DNA of 64,000 nucleotides, taken from assembly GCA_024741835.1 (NCBI GenBank), contig JAENRP010000262.1, positions 1 to 64,000 of the forward strand, read 5' to 3'. How positions within the stretch are numbered: position 1 is the first letter of the stretch; each line of letters opens with the position of its first letter. The notes beneath the pieces are model-generated. The model was not told the DNA's origin and searched no databases. It saw nothing but the letters and a program-made list of their open reading frames with translations. Shown in pieces: positions 33,340-43,589 of this stretch. Source of the DNA: Diplocarpon mali. Taxonomy: Eukaryota > Ascomycota > Leotiomycetes > Helotiales > Drepanopezizaceae. The position numbers and the translations under genes are program-made.

Positions 33340-36300
33340 TAAAGGTTTAATAAACGAATAAAGCTTTTAAACTTCTAGCGGTCTAAGTTCTTAATAAGCC
33401 TATCTATATATATCTCCTTAATAAGGAGGTAGATTATTTAAAAGCTTCCTTTCTAATACTTTTAGCAGATTTATATATTACTAATTTCGATATATTAAAG
33501 GCTTATCTTAATCTTCTTATTCTTTATAATAATTAGCTAAATCGTCTATTAATTATTATAATATATATTCTATTTAAAGAGGGAGTCTATACGAATCTCC
33601 TTAAAGAGGCGTTTTATAACTATTATCTCCTTTATAATAGAAACCATACTATAGAGTTCTACTTTAGTAAAAGAGAGCGTAATAGTCACTTAGCGATTCG
33701 CTTTTTAAGTAATTAGTCCTTTAAATAAAAAGAAGATATATCCTTAAGAGGATCTATAGGTCTTTTAATTATCTTTAAAAGAAGTATTTAAAGACGCAAC
33801 CAGTTGGTATTCCTTAGCCTTAAAGCTATAAGCAATTCTTAAGAAGCATATACTATATAAGTATTAAAGCGTTTAATCTATAGCTAAGAGGTACTTAGAG
33901 TTTGGATTAGTTAAGAAGAAAGACAATTAAAAGGCTATAAACGCAACGTTTAAGCGTATTATAATCGCTATATAAAGAATAGAGCCTATTTTTTCTTAAT
34001 ACTCCTTTACCCTTTCTAAGAAAGCTTGCCTTAAGTTCTTAACAAACTCCTTCTTTAGCAGTAGAGTATTAGGCACTTTCCTTATATTAGCTCCGAACTT
34101 TTAAGCGATCTTCTTAATATAGATATTATAAACTAAAGAGATCCTCTTTACCTTCTTATCTTAAATAATCCTTACTTTAAAGAACTAAAAGATATCTCTT
34201 ATAATAGTAAGCTTATATGCCCTCTTTAAGTCTTCAATTAAACGAATCGCCTAATCTAAGTTAAAGGCCTTATATAACACTTAAATATTATTAATATAAA
34301 ATGCTATAAAAACTATATGATCCTTTATTATAAAAATACAAGGCTCCTTACCTAATAGCTTAAGTTAAAGGCCCTTAAGCATTCTTGCAAAGTTCCTATA
34401 CTATAGCACTAAAGAGTCTTTTAGCCTATAGAGCGCGCGGTCCAGTTCTATTACTATACTAAGGCGCTTAAAGCCATCTAATAGGAAGCATATGACTAAA
34501 GTACTCCTTAAGTCTTTAAAAGCATTAACAAATGCATTAATAACGTCGAACTGCTTTACTTCTATATTAAAATATATAGCAAGCGCTATTAGTACCTTAA
34601 AAGACCTTACTATAAGCGTAGCTATATAGGTTAAGAAAATTAAAGCTTTATCTTAAAGATCCTCTTATATAACTAGCTATAATCGGCACTTTAAAAGCTT
34701 ACTAAAGCTATTGACCTTATAAGTAAAAACCTATTTTAATAGTATTAGTAAGGGCTTTAAGTAGTCCTTTTATACGATTCTTTAGCAACTTTAAGATTCT
34801 AGATTCCTAATTTCCTAATACCTTCCTTCTTTAAATCGTTTGCTAAAAGGGTACTTTTCTAAGTTTAGCCATCCTTTTAAAGGCTTTAGTAAAAAGCCTT
34901 AATACTATAAGCGGTTAAGAGACTGCGCTTTAGTCTTTGCCTAATTATCAACTATAGCTTTAATAATTATATAAACTATTAAATAGTCCTTCTTATCCTC
35001 TCTTATCTATTTATTCGCTTAAAAGGTCGATATAAACTCCTATATATATAAGAAGTAAAGTAAATTAATATTACTTTAAAAGAGTATATACTTTAAAGTA
35101 GTAGTATATACTTTTAAAGTCTTCTATTGCTTAACGCTTAAGTATCTTATCCTCTTTTACTTAAGAAGAGGGAGTTCCTCTTTGCGCTTTTCTTTATAAG
35201 TCTCTTCTTTTATTTTTATTATTACTAAAGGTTCCTTTAAGAGTCTAAGTAGCTCTATCTCTTAAGCCTAAAGTCTTTAAGCTAGTATTATAACTTAAGG
35301 TATTATATTATTAAGGCCTGCTCCTCTTACTAAGTCGCTTCTTATAAGACTATTAAAGCTTCTCTTAGATCTTAGTAGTAATGCCTTTAGCCTTCTATTA
35401 AAGTTTACTAAGGCCTACCTTTATAATTAAAGACTCTATCTTAAAGCCCTTAAGCTATTTCTATTCTTATATAGAATAGCAGCTAAAGATCTGCCGATCG
35501 CCTTATAAAACTCGTCTTTAAAGACTCCTTTAAAGTTGTTTATAGTTTCTTCTTTAATAGGGCCTTTATAAGGAATCATTACCCTTAAGCTTTAGTCGCT
35601 ATTTGCCTTTTTAAAGACTAGCGAAGTAGCTTCTAATTCGCTTGCTTTTACCTTTAAGTTTCTAAGCAAATCTCTTAGAAAATTTGGATTTAAGTTAAAG
35701 CCTTCTATATCATTAGTTAAAGGCTATAGAGTAGTATTAGTCTATAATATAAGCTCTTCTTATATAGCGGCTTCTTCTATAGCAATTGCGTTCAGCCCTG
35801 CGATAAGCTCTAATTCTTTAAAAATGCCTTCGAACTTAGCGTCTTAAGCTCCCTCTCCTTCTTTAATCAATTAGAGGGTTATCTTAAGTTCTTAGTATAA
35901 TATAAGGTTTACGCGCTTAGCTTCTAAACTATAGAAGAGAGACTTATCAAATTCGATATTATAAGTTATTATTACTTACTAAAGTATAAGAACCCAGATT
36001 CTATAAATATTAAAGGTAATATATCTAATTAAGTAACCTAAGTGCCCTTATAATTCAATTTTAAAGGTTTGGCGGTCCCTTCCTACCTCCCTCTCCTTAA
36101 TTAAAGGGTATGCGTAAGCACTATATATATAAACGCAACTCCAGTTAGGCTTTAAGCTCGCTATTATCTGCTTAATAAGCAGCGGCTTATAGAATTGAAA
36201 ATACTACTTAAACCAATTGTAGAGAGCCTTACTTAATAAGATTATCTTCTTCCTAATAAGTAAGGAGATATTATAAAGGTATATAGCAGCCTTTATAACC

Positions 36301-36366
36301 TCCGGCCAAAGGCTTGCTAAAAGCCTAGCGTGGATTCTCATTTTAATAGAGCGTTCAATCAACTCC
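33340..36366 (-). pseudogene. Copia-3 copy 2 RNase H, reverse transcriptase and integrase C-terminal remnant
   Basis: Collinear with copy 1: RNase H about 33415-33960 and reverse transcriptase about 34100-34850. The Y-x-D-D box is near 34290-34300, decayed to Y-I-N-N. The integrase to reverse transcriptase linker lies at about 35300-35900, and the distal integrase at about 35980-36366. It is full of TAA/TAG in the sense frame. Truncation is by insertion, not deletion. Confidence 0.85.
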
Positions 36367-36563
36367 TATAGTGCGGTCGGCTGGAGAGCCTTCATTAGGT
36401 CGCTCAGGAGGCTCGCAGAAGTAAGGGAAGATAATTGATTGTATTATTATCTAGTATATATATAGTAAGGAGACTTCGGAAAGAAAAGGGAAAGTCTATA
36501 ACTTAGCAGAGTTATATAAAGGGTCTTTAGGATAAGTAGAGACTCTGCCTATTTTGCATAATA
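36367..36563 (-). repeat. Copia-3 copy 3 3' LTR
   Basis: 197 bp, beginning TATAGTGCGGTCGGCTGG and ending TTTTGCATAATA on the plus strand. Confidence 0.92.
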
Positions 36564-37123
36564 CACCTTCTAATTAGGCGATACTCTTAGAATTGCTTAG
36601 CTATATAAATAAAATAAAAGAAAGAATGGCAGTTGTAAAGAAAAGAGGCTTTATCTTATATACCGCCTTCTAAAGGTCGTTCCTTTTAAAATAAGAAGGG
36701 TCGCCATAAGTAATAAGCGTTCTTAAGAATCTTCGCGATTCTATACTAATGCTCTATTAGGCTTCTTATAAAGTATTTCTATTATAGAGGTTCTCCTTCC
36801 CTTCTTTTAAAAACAACCTTCCTTTATTATTCAAAATATCGTTTTTATACTAATAATTTTTAAATATAAAAGGAACTCTTGCTTATTGTAGCCTTAGCCA
36901 CCTCTGCAAAGTAAGACCCTTAGAGTCTTATACCCTGCGTTATACTAACTTTGCGCTAGGTCGCTAGCGCTCCCTTAAGAGCTGCAACCCCGTCCTAGTC
37001 CTCTTAGCGCCTGCTAGGAAACGTGCTGCCGCCGCCATTGCCCCTGCCGCCGCCGCCGCCGCCCCTGCCGCCGCCGCCACCTAAGAGCCCCGCCCCTGCT
37101 GCGTACTATATGCCTAAGCCTAT
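36564..37123 (-). other. Copia-3 copy 3 tail, part 1, with the purest GCC/GGC tract
   Basis: The triplet tract at about 37022-37083 is the longest and least decayed of the four copies (runs of GCC on the plus strand). The Arg/Gly-rich minus ORF at 37014-37235 is a translation of it running into the neighbouring LTR and is not a gene. Confidence 0.75.
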
Positions 37124-37371
37124 TATAAGAGGGAGCAGGAACAACACCTGAGAATAGGCCTAAGGGAAGACCAAAGACAAGAGGGAGGAAGCACCATAAG
37201 CGGGCTCTCCGAAGATAAGAACTAGGACAATTCACTAGTTAAAGGTAGAATAGGTAGTTAGTATTACGCGCTATCTCTAAGTATAATAGTAGTCCTATAT
37301 ATACCCCTTTCTTAATCCTTATCCAACTATATAATCTATATTACAAGATCCTCTACTTCTAGGTCTTTATA
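37124..37371 (-). repeat. Gag-only copy 1 3' LTR
   Basis: 248 bp. It shares the TATA...TATA ends (RIP-altered TGTA...TACA) with the 316-bp LTRs of copy 2. It lacks about 68 bp, mostly in the U3 repeat region. Confidence 0.92.
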
Positions 37372-37543
37372 TATGCCCTAATTAACTTAAGTAGCGGCCC
37401 CTGCTACTATTAGCAAAGAATACAAGACTCTTATAGGTTGAGAATACTAATCCCTATTTGTAAAAACAATAAGTATAAGTAAGGTTAGTACCTAAAGTTA
37501 TAAAGGTAAGGAAAGGAGAGAGGGTTTTTTTTTTTTTTTTTTA

Positions 37544-37689
37544 ACTCGCGGGTCGGGCCTATAAGTGGATTTCAAAGAAATATATAAAGGGAGAGGGGGA
37601 AGGGAGGAGGTATAGTAGTAAACGAATAAAAATAATTAAAACTCCTTTTCCTCCTTTACTAATACGACTCTTAGGCTAGGCCCGCGAGT
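37544..37689 (-). repeat. Two palindromic motifs in the 3' UTR of gag-only copy 1
   Basis: Copies at 37544-37566 and 37667-37689. The former corresponds to 43389-43411 in copy 2. The latter occupies the place where copy 2 has two motifs (43158 and 43265) with 84 bp between them. Confidence 0.88.
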
Positions 37690-37879
37690 TAAAAGCTCGA
37701 AGTTATTAAAGCTATTAAATTGCAATTTCAAAGAAAATTTAAAGACAATTTCAAGTAATCTTAAGCATATATGCCTTAACTAACTTAAGAGGCGTCCTTG
37801 CTAAAGAAAATCAGGCTTTATATAAAATTAGATTAATAATTTAAGAATTTCTTTAATATAGCTATATACAATTATTAAG

Positions 37880-39010
37880 CCTTTTTAAGGTAGCAACTCG
37901 CTTATTCAACTTAAGGGAAGCTGGATTTAGGTATTTAAAGTTCGTATGCTAGTTTTTACCTTTTAAAGCCTATCGATTACCAAACTAAGGGGCGCGACGA
38001 GTTTCTTAAAGAAGGCCCTTAATTAAGGTTTTTAAACGTTAGATATAGAGTTTAGAAAACTGGGCTTTGAGTTCCTTGATTTTTAAGGTAGATTTTACTT
38101 TTAAGCTAGGACTGCAAGTAAAGGGAATCACTATTAGATTTCTCTTTGCCTCTTTAGTAACCTTTAAAGCCTTTAAATGTTCTTATATCAGGCTTTTAAG
38201 ATCTTTAGTAAAGGAGGAAGTAGGCTCTTTCTCCTTTTCTATTGCCTTAATAGTCCTTTCGCTAAGGTCTGATTTTAAGGCAAAGGTTAAGAAGTCTTCG
38301 AATTGAGCGTATATTATAAGATTATGCTTATTAATTCTAAAATGCTTAATAATCCTATTTCAAAGGCTAATAGGTAATCTAAGTAAGAAAAGGCGTCCTC
38401 TTTCAACTTTATTAAGAATCTTCTAATTAATTAAAGTATTCGATACTTAAGTAAAGGTCTGATAGTAGTTTTTAAGTTCCTTAGGAGTGCGAATAATAAG
38501 AATAAACTCCTTTAGAAAGGCTAGAGTATTGCGAATCTGCTATTTATTAAATTCTTGAAATTCAGATTTAAAAGCCTTAGTAAGGAGTTCCTAGGATTCG
38601 TAAAGCTTTCACTTAAGTAGAGATTTAATAATATCTTTGCTAATTTAATTATAATAGTAGGGAAGTCGATTGATTATCTTATTATATTTAATACCGAAAT
38701 TATAATAAGTCTCTATATATTATTTAAGGAAATTAGTAATATTAGCTTTAGTAAAATAAGGAGCGCTAAGGGAATTAAAAAGGGGAAAATGATTAGTAAT
38801 AGCTTTAAAGGCGGCTATTATCGCTTTATTTGTTTCGATAAGAGGGGAGCTAAGTCGAATATAAGGCCTAAGGTATTTTAAAGAGTTTTCAGAATCTGAG
38901 TTAATCTTAAAGTGACTAAGATAGGCTTAAAAAGATTTAAGCAAAGGGTTAAAAGGAGGTTTAAAATTGATATTTTTAGTATTTTCAAATATCGATATTA
39001 AAAAAGCAGG
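37880..39010 (-). pseudogene. Gag-like gene of gag-only copy 1
   Basis: The minus-strand translation runs ANITNFLK*YIETYYNFGIK, then IINRLPYYYN, LTKAFKSEFQEFNK, LAFLKEFILIIRTPKELKNY and RGRLFLLRLPISL. The order of an aromatic-rich helix, an LPxYC-like block, KEFxxxD/E and a P-R/K-T-x-x-[DE]-L block matches the gag-like proteins of ascomycete gypsy-type elements. Stops are TAA/TAG only. A palindromic motif at 38097-38119 lies in frame (TCSPSLKV). The plus ORF at 38067-38306 is a shadow. Confidence 0.72.
38097..38119 (-). repeat. Palindromic motif within gag of gag-only copy 1
   Basis: Read on the coding strand as T-C-S-P-S-L-K-V, the same phase as in both copia families. It falls in the low-complexity C-terminal part of gag. 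Confidence 0.85.
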
Positions 39011-39072
39011 TACATTTATCAAAAGGGAAGGTAAAGAACTTAAGTTATATAAAATTGCATTTTTATATTCCT

Positions 39073-39095
39073 ACTCGCAGGCCTAGCCTAAGAGT
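39073..39095 (-). repeat. Palindromic motif upstream of gag in gag-only copy 1
   Basis: Reads ACTCGCAGGCC, then TAGCCTAAGAGT on the plus strand. It corresponds to the diverged copy at 42845-42867 in copy 2. Confidence 0.85.
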
Positions 39096-39809
39096 GAAAG
39101 TCCGGCTTCTGCAGAAAGTTTATTTATACTTTACTAAGACTTCTTTAATAAGTGCAAAGTAGCAAATAAGGGTACTATAATCACTAATAGTAAAAAAAGG
39201 TTTATTAAGTTAAAGATTAATTTTTAAGATAAAGTTTCTAAGAAAGATTCATTTTAGCTTTTAAGATAATTCCTATTAGTTCTTAAAATTAGTATATCTT
39301 AAGGATTATTTCTAAAGTAAAGAATAGAGTTCTATTGAATAGAGGCAGCTGAAGTATCCAATTTAGCTTTTTAAGAAAACTGAAGAGACACTCCCGATTA
39401 GAGCTTTTATTTAATATTATATAAATACTCGAAACTGCTATTATTTAAAGTAGCTATTATAGCTAATCAAACTTCTTTATATTAGAAAGGCTGGAAATCC
39501 GATAATCGTACTAATAAGCTAATAATTCAAGCTTTTTAAATTAAAAGTAGGAGAGGCGGAATAGGGGCCGAAATAGGAAAATCTAAGGTTATTAATAGTA
39601 AAGAGTGGCAATCGATAGTTTTAAATAACTGAGTAATTATAAGATCGATAATAGAGGAATAATAACTAATAGTTATAAATAATTAAATAATTATTATTTT
39701 AAAAGGGATTTTCAAAGGGTTGATCTCTTATCTGCGAATTAAGAGAATCAAAAGGAGAAGTCGTATAAAGACGAAATCTTAAAGGAATTGTCCCTGCGTA
39801 GGTCACTAA

Positions 39810-40057
39810 TATAAAAGGAAGTAGGAATAACACCTGAGAATAGGCCTAAGGGAAGACTAAAGACAAGAGGGAGGAAGCACTATAAGCGGGCTCTCTAAAG
39901 ACAAGAACTAGGACAATTCACTAGTTAGGGGTAGAATAGGTAGTTGGCATTGCGTGCTATCTCTAAGTATAATAGTAGTCCTATATATACCCCTTTCTTA
40001 GTCCTCATCCAACCATATGACCTATGTCATAAGATCCTCCACTTCCAGGTCTCTATA
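39810..40057 (-). repeat. Gag-only copy 1 5' LTR
   Basis: 248 bp. The U3 start on the minus strand reads TATAGAGACCTGGAAG and holds only two GTCATATG-type units, against about six in copy 2. The leader after it (TTAGTGACCTACGC) is conserved in copy 2 and should contain the primer site, but I cannot assign the tRNA. Confidence 0.9.
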
Positions 40058-40061
40058 CTAT

Positions 40062-41642
40062 AATAAAGCGCAATAACGCATACGTATATTGCATCGCATG
40101 CAAGAGCATTGGCAATCTCGATTATTAGTACTTTAATAGCACCTTTAGTATGCGTTACGTTTATTATACGGTATTAAGTAATAGCTGCTAATAGGCCAGC
40201 GGACCTCTCCTTGCCTCTTAAAAGGCTATTATATCAGCCTATGCCTACGGCGCCTTTAAAGAGGAAGTAGTACTACTACTTAATATAATAAAGGGTACGC
40301 TTTAAAGCTTTTATAATATATCTTATTAAGTCTTATTAAGTTTTAGGCTAATTTTAAAAGATAGGAGCGATTGGACCCTAGTGCTAAGAGGGCCTGCTAC
40401 TCCTATAAGTAGTAGTGCCGCTGCCTCCTTTGCTTTTAGTATACTATTCCTATTCGCCCTTAGCCCTTTTAGCTTAGACCCGTTCGCCCTTACTATTGCT
40501 ACCGCTCTTATCCTATCCGCTGCTACTATCGCAGCCGCTGCTATAGTCTCTCCCTTTATCTCCTTAGCCCTTGCTATCACCGCGCCTATCTTTGCCCTTG
40601 CTACCCTTGCCCTTGCCGCCCCTATCGCCGCACCTTTTGCTATCGCCTTTACTATTACTAGTATATTTGCCAATAGGCCTTTAGCTAAGAGAGTACTAAT
40701 AGGCCTCTTTTAAAAGGAGATCTATATAAAGCTTATAGCTATAGTATCTTAGCTCTTAACCTTAGCTAAAAGAATCTAAAAGAGGGTCGCGCCTTATAAT
40801 AGTAGCTTAAGAATATTACCTATTTTATATTTTTAAAAAAGGAGAGCTTTTATAATATACTTTATAAAAGGAAATAAATAAATATAATTATAAAAGAGTA
40901 GGAGCTTATAAGTATAAGTCTCTTAATAATAAGTGATTACTTATTAGTAAGTGCAAATTATTAAATAATTGTTTAAAAGCTTTAAAGGTTTAATAAATAA
41001 ACGAAGCTTTTAAACTTCTAGTAGTCTAGGTTCTTAATAAGCCTATTTGCGTATATCTCCTTAATAAGGAGGTAGATTATTTAAAAGCTTCTTTTCTAAT
41101 ACTCTTAGCAGATCTATATATTACTAATTTCGATATATCAAAGGCTTATCTTAATCTTCTTATTCTTTATAATAATTAGCTAAATCGTCTATTAGTTATT
41201 ATAATATATATTCTATTTAAAGAGGAAGTCTATGCGAATCTCTTTAAAAAGGCGTTTTATAGCTATTATCTCCTTTATAATAGAAACTATACTATAGAAT
41301 TCTACTTTAGTAAAGGAGAGCGTAATAATCGCTTAGCGATTCGCTTTTCAAATAATTAGTCCTTTAAATAGAAAGAAGACATATCCTTAAGAGGATCTGC
41401 AAGTCTTTCAATTATCTTTAAAAGAAGCATTTAAAGATATAACTAATTAGTATTCTTTAGCTTTAAAGCTATAGGCAATTCTTAAGAAGCGCATACTATA
41501 TAAGTATTAAAGCGTCTAGTCCGCAGCTAAGAGGTGCTTAAAGCTTAGATTAATTAGGAAAAAAGATAGTTAAGAGACTGCGAACGCAATATCCAGGCGT
41601 ATTATAATCGCTATATAGAAAATAGAGCCTATTTCTTCTTAA
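40062..41642 (-). other. Copia-3 copy 3, part 2: Ala-rich tail ORF and RNase H remnant
   Basis: A continuation of copy 3. The Ala-rich region is open on both strands (40326-40673 minus, 40381-40713 plus). RNase H remnants follow at about 41080-41640. It is interrupted by gag-only copy 2 at the TSD TTAA. Confidence 0.82.
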
Positions 41643-41958
41643 TATAGAGACCTAAAAGAAAAGGAGTCACGTGATAGTCACGTGACAGTCGAGGAGTCAC
41701 AGGATAGAGAGTCGAAGGAGGAGTCATATAATATAAGTCATATAATAAAGTCATATAATCGGCTAAGGGTCGAAGGGGGTATAAATAGGACTACTATTAT
41801 ACTTAGAGATAGCGCGCAATGCTAACTACCTATTCTACCTCTAATTAGTGAATTGTCCTAGTTCTTATCTTCAAAGAGCCTGCTTATAGTACTTCCTCCC
41901 TCTTTATCTTTAGTCTTCCCTTAAGCCTATTCTTATATTATTCCTACTCCCTCTTATA
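41643..41958 (+). repeat. Gag-only copy 2 5' LTR with promoter-like elements
   Basis: 316 bp. The U3 holds GTCACGTGAT and GTCACGTGAC followed by several GTCATATAAT units (41667-41762). These are palindromic E-box-like repeats, most of them altered by RIP. A clean TATA box (TATAAATA, about 41780-41787) follows. The outer end retains CACGTG while the inner LTR has CATATA/CATATG. Confidence 0.92.
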
Positions 41959-42048
41959 TTAGTGACCTACGCAAGGACGATTCCTTTGAGATTTCGTCTT
42001 TATACGACTTCTCCTCTTAATTCTCTTAGTTTGCAGATAAGAGATCAA

Positions 42049-42440
42049 TCCCTTTTTCGACAACCCCCTTTCGATGCAAGAATCATTTAGTTAATTGTGA
42101 CTATCGGTCTCTGCTTCGAAAACTCTTTTTCGATAACCCCCTTTTAATGCAAGAATCATTCAGTTAATTATAACTATCGGTCTCTGCTTCGAAAACTCTT
42201 TTTCGACAACCCTCTTTTAATGCGAGAATCATTCAGTTAATTATAACTGTCGGTCTTTGCTTTAAAAACTCTTTTTCGACAACCCTCTTTTGATATAAGA
42301 ATCATTTAGTTAATTATAACTATTAGTCTCTGCTTCGAAAACGCTTTTTCAATAACCCTCTTTTAATGCGAGAATTATTTAGTTAATTATAACTGTCGGT
42401 CTTTGCTTTGAAAACCTCTTTTTCGATAACTCCCTTTCGA
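42049..42440 (+). repeat. Tandem repeat, five 73-bp units plus a partial one, in the leader of gag-only copy 2
   Basis: The block CTTTTTCGACAACCC, then AATCATT[CT]AGTTAATT, then GGTCTCTGCTTCGAAAA recurs. AACCC landmarks fall at 42062, 42135, 42208, 42281 and 42354, exactly 73 bp apart, and a last partial at 42428 (74). Copy 1 has no such array at this place (about 39720-39760). Each unit ends in a GCTTCGAAAA block that could form a small hairpin. Function is unknown. Confidence 0.93.
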
Positions 42441-43589
42441 CTTCTTAATTGAAACCTTTATTCCTTTTCTTTACTTAAAAAGCTTGAATTATCAGCTTTA
42501 ATAGTACGATTTTTTAGATTCTGGCCCTTTTGGAATAGATACATTTGATTAGCTATATTAGTAACCTTAAACACTTATAGTATCGAATATTTAATTCGAT
42601 AGAACTCGAAATCTTGCTTTAGAAACGATTCCGAAAAACCCTTTATTTCGATAGCTAATAGGAATTGTCCTAAAGGCTAAGAAAAGCCCCCTTTTATTTT
42701 AGAAACCTTATTTTAGAAATTAATCTTAAATAGAGTAAACCTTTTTCTATTGCATTTAATTGCAATACCCTTATTAGTTATTTTATACCTTTTTACACTT
42801 ACTTAGCAAAGGCTAATTAAGCTTTATATAGAAACTGGAATTCTACTTTTAAGCCTAGCTTGCGAATAGGAATATACTAATACAGTTTTAGATAATTCGA
42901 CTTTCTTACTAACTTCTTTAATTTTAATACTTAAATATATTAAAAACAACTTTAAACCTTTTGATAACTTCCCTATTTAAACCCTTTAAACTTACCTAAG
43001 TCACTTTAAGGCTTATGCAATTTCTAATTGTTTTTACCCTATTTAGTAAGATCGCCTCTTAAGTTAATTAGGCCATATATCCTTAAGATTGCTTAAAATT
43101 GTTTTTAATTTTTCTTTAACTTACGCTTTAATAGCTTTGCTAGTTTTCGGATTTTTAACTTATAGTCTTAGCTTATGAGTCATCTTACTTAAAAGAAGAT
43201 TTTCAATTTATCAAATTACCCTTTTGCCTCTTTCCCTTTCCCTTTATCGGTTTTTCCGAAATCCACTTATAGTCCTAGCCTAAGAGTTGTATTACCAAAG
43301 GAGGAAAAGGAGTTTTTATCATTTTTATTTGTTTACTACCGTACCTCCCCCCCTTCTCCCTCTCCTTTTATATATTTCTTTAAAATCCACTCGCGGGCCT
43401 GGCCTGCGAGTTAAAAAAAAATAAAAAAAATAAAAAAAATATCCCCTTTCTCTTCTCTCCTTCCTTCCCTCTTTACTAATTTAGCTATTAGTCCTTATAC
43501 TTATAAAAGGGCTAGTATTCTTGACTTGCAAGAGTCTTATATCTTTGCTAATAGTAGCAGGGGCCGCTACTTAAGTTGGTTAGGGCATA
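42441..43589 (+). other. Interior of gag-only copy 2: leader remainder, gag deletion scar, palindromic motifs and 3' UTR
   Basis: No open frame is left. Palindromic motifs lie at 42845-42867 (diverged), 43158-43180, 43265-43287 and 43389-43411; the last is an almost perfect palindrome (ACTCGCGGGCC, T, GGCCTGCGAGT). The gag deletion joins sequences equivalent to both ends of the copy 1 gene near 43040. A tract of As, then a polypurine run GGTTAGGGCA, precedes the 3' LTR. Confidence 0.82.

Larger units (their letters stand above)
31657..36366 (-). mobile_element. Copia-3 copy 2, 3' part (interrupted by copy 3; 5' part outside the window)
   Basis: The 3' LTR is at 31657-31853 and the internal sequence is collinear with 11043 back to about 6530 of copy 1: tail, RNase H, reverse transcriptase and integrase C-terminal half. 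It stops at ACTCC (36362-36366), where copia-3 copy 3 begins. The rest must lie right of 64000. The flanking TSD on the left would be CATTC. It is either inserted in the 3' end of gypsy-1 or adjacent to it. Confidence 0.92.
37124..40057 (-). mobile_element. Gag-only LTR retrotransposon, copy 1 (non-autonomous, gypsy-like)
   Basis: LTRs of exactly 248 bp (37124-37371 and 39810-40057) are flanked by the 4-bp TSD CTAT (37120-37123, 40058-40061). The 2.4-kb interior encodes one gag-like protein and no protease, integrase or reverse transcriptase that I can see, so the element must rely on a partner. Four palindromic motif copies are present. It is inserted in the tail of copia-3 copy 3. Confidence 0.9.

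Noticed and set aside
37014..37235. Arg/Gly-rich minus ORF of 73 codons
   Set aside because: It is a translation of the GGC triplet tract running across the copia-3/gag-only LTR junction.
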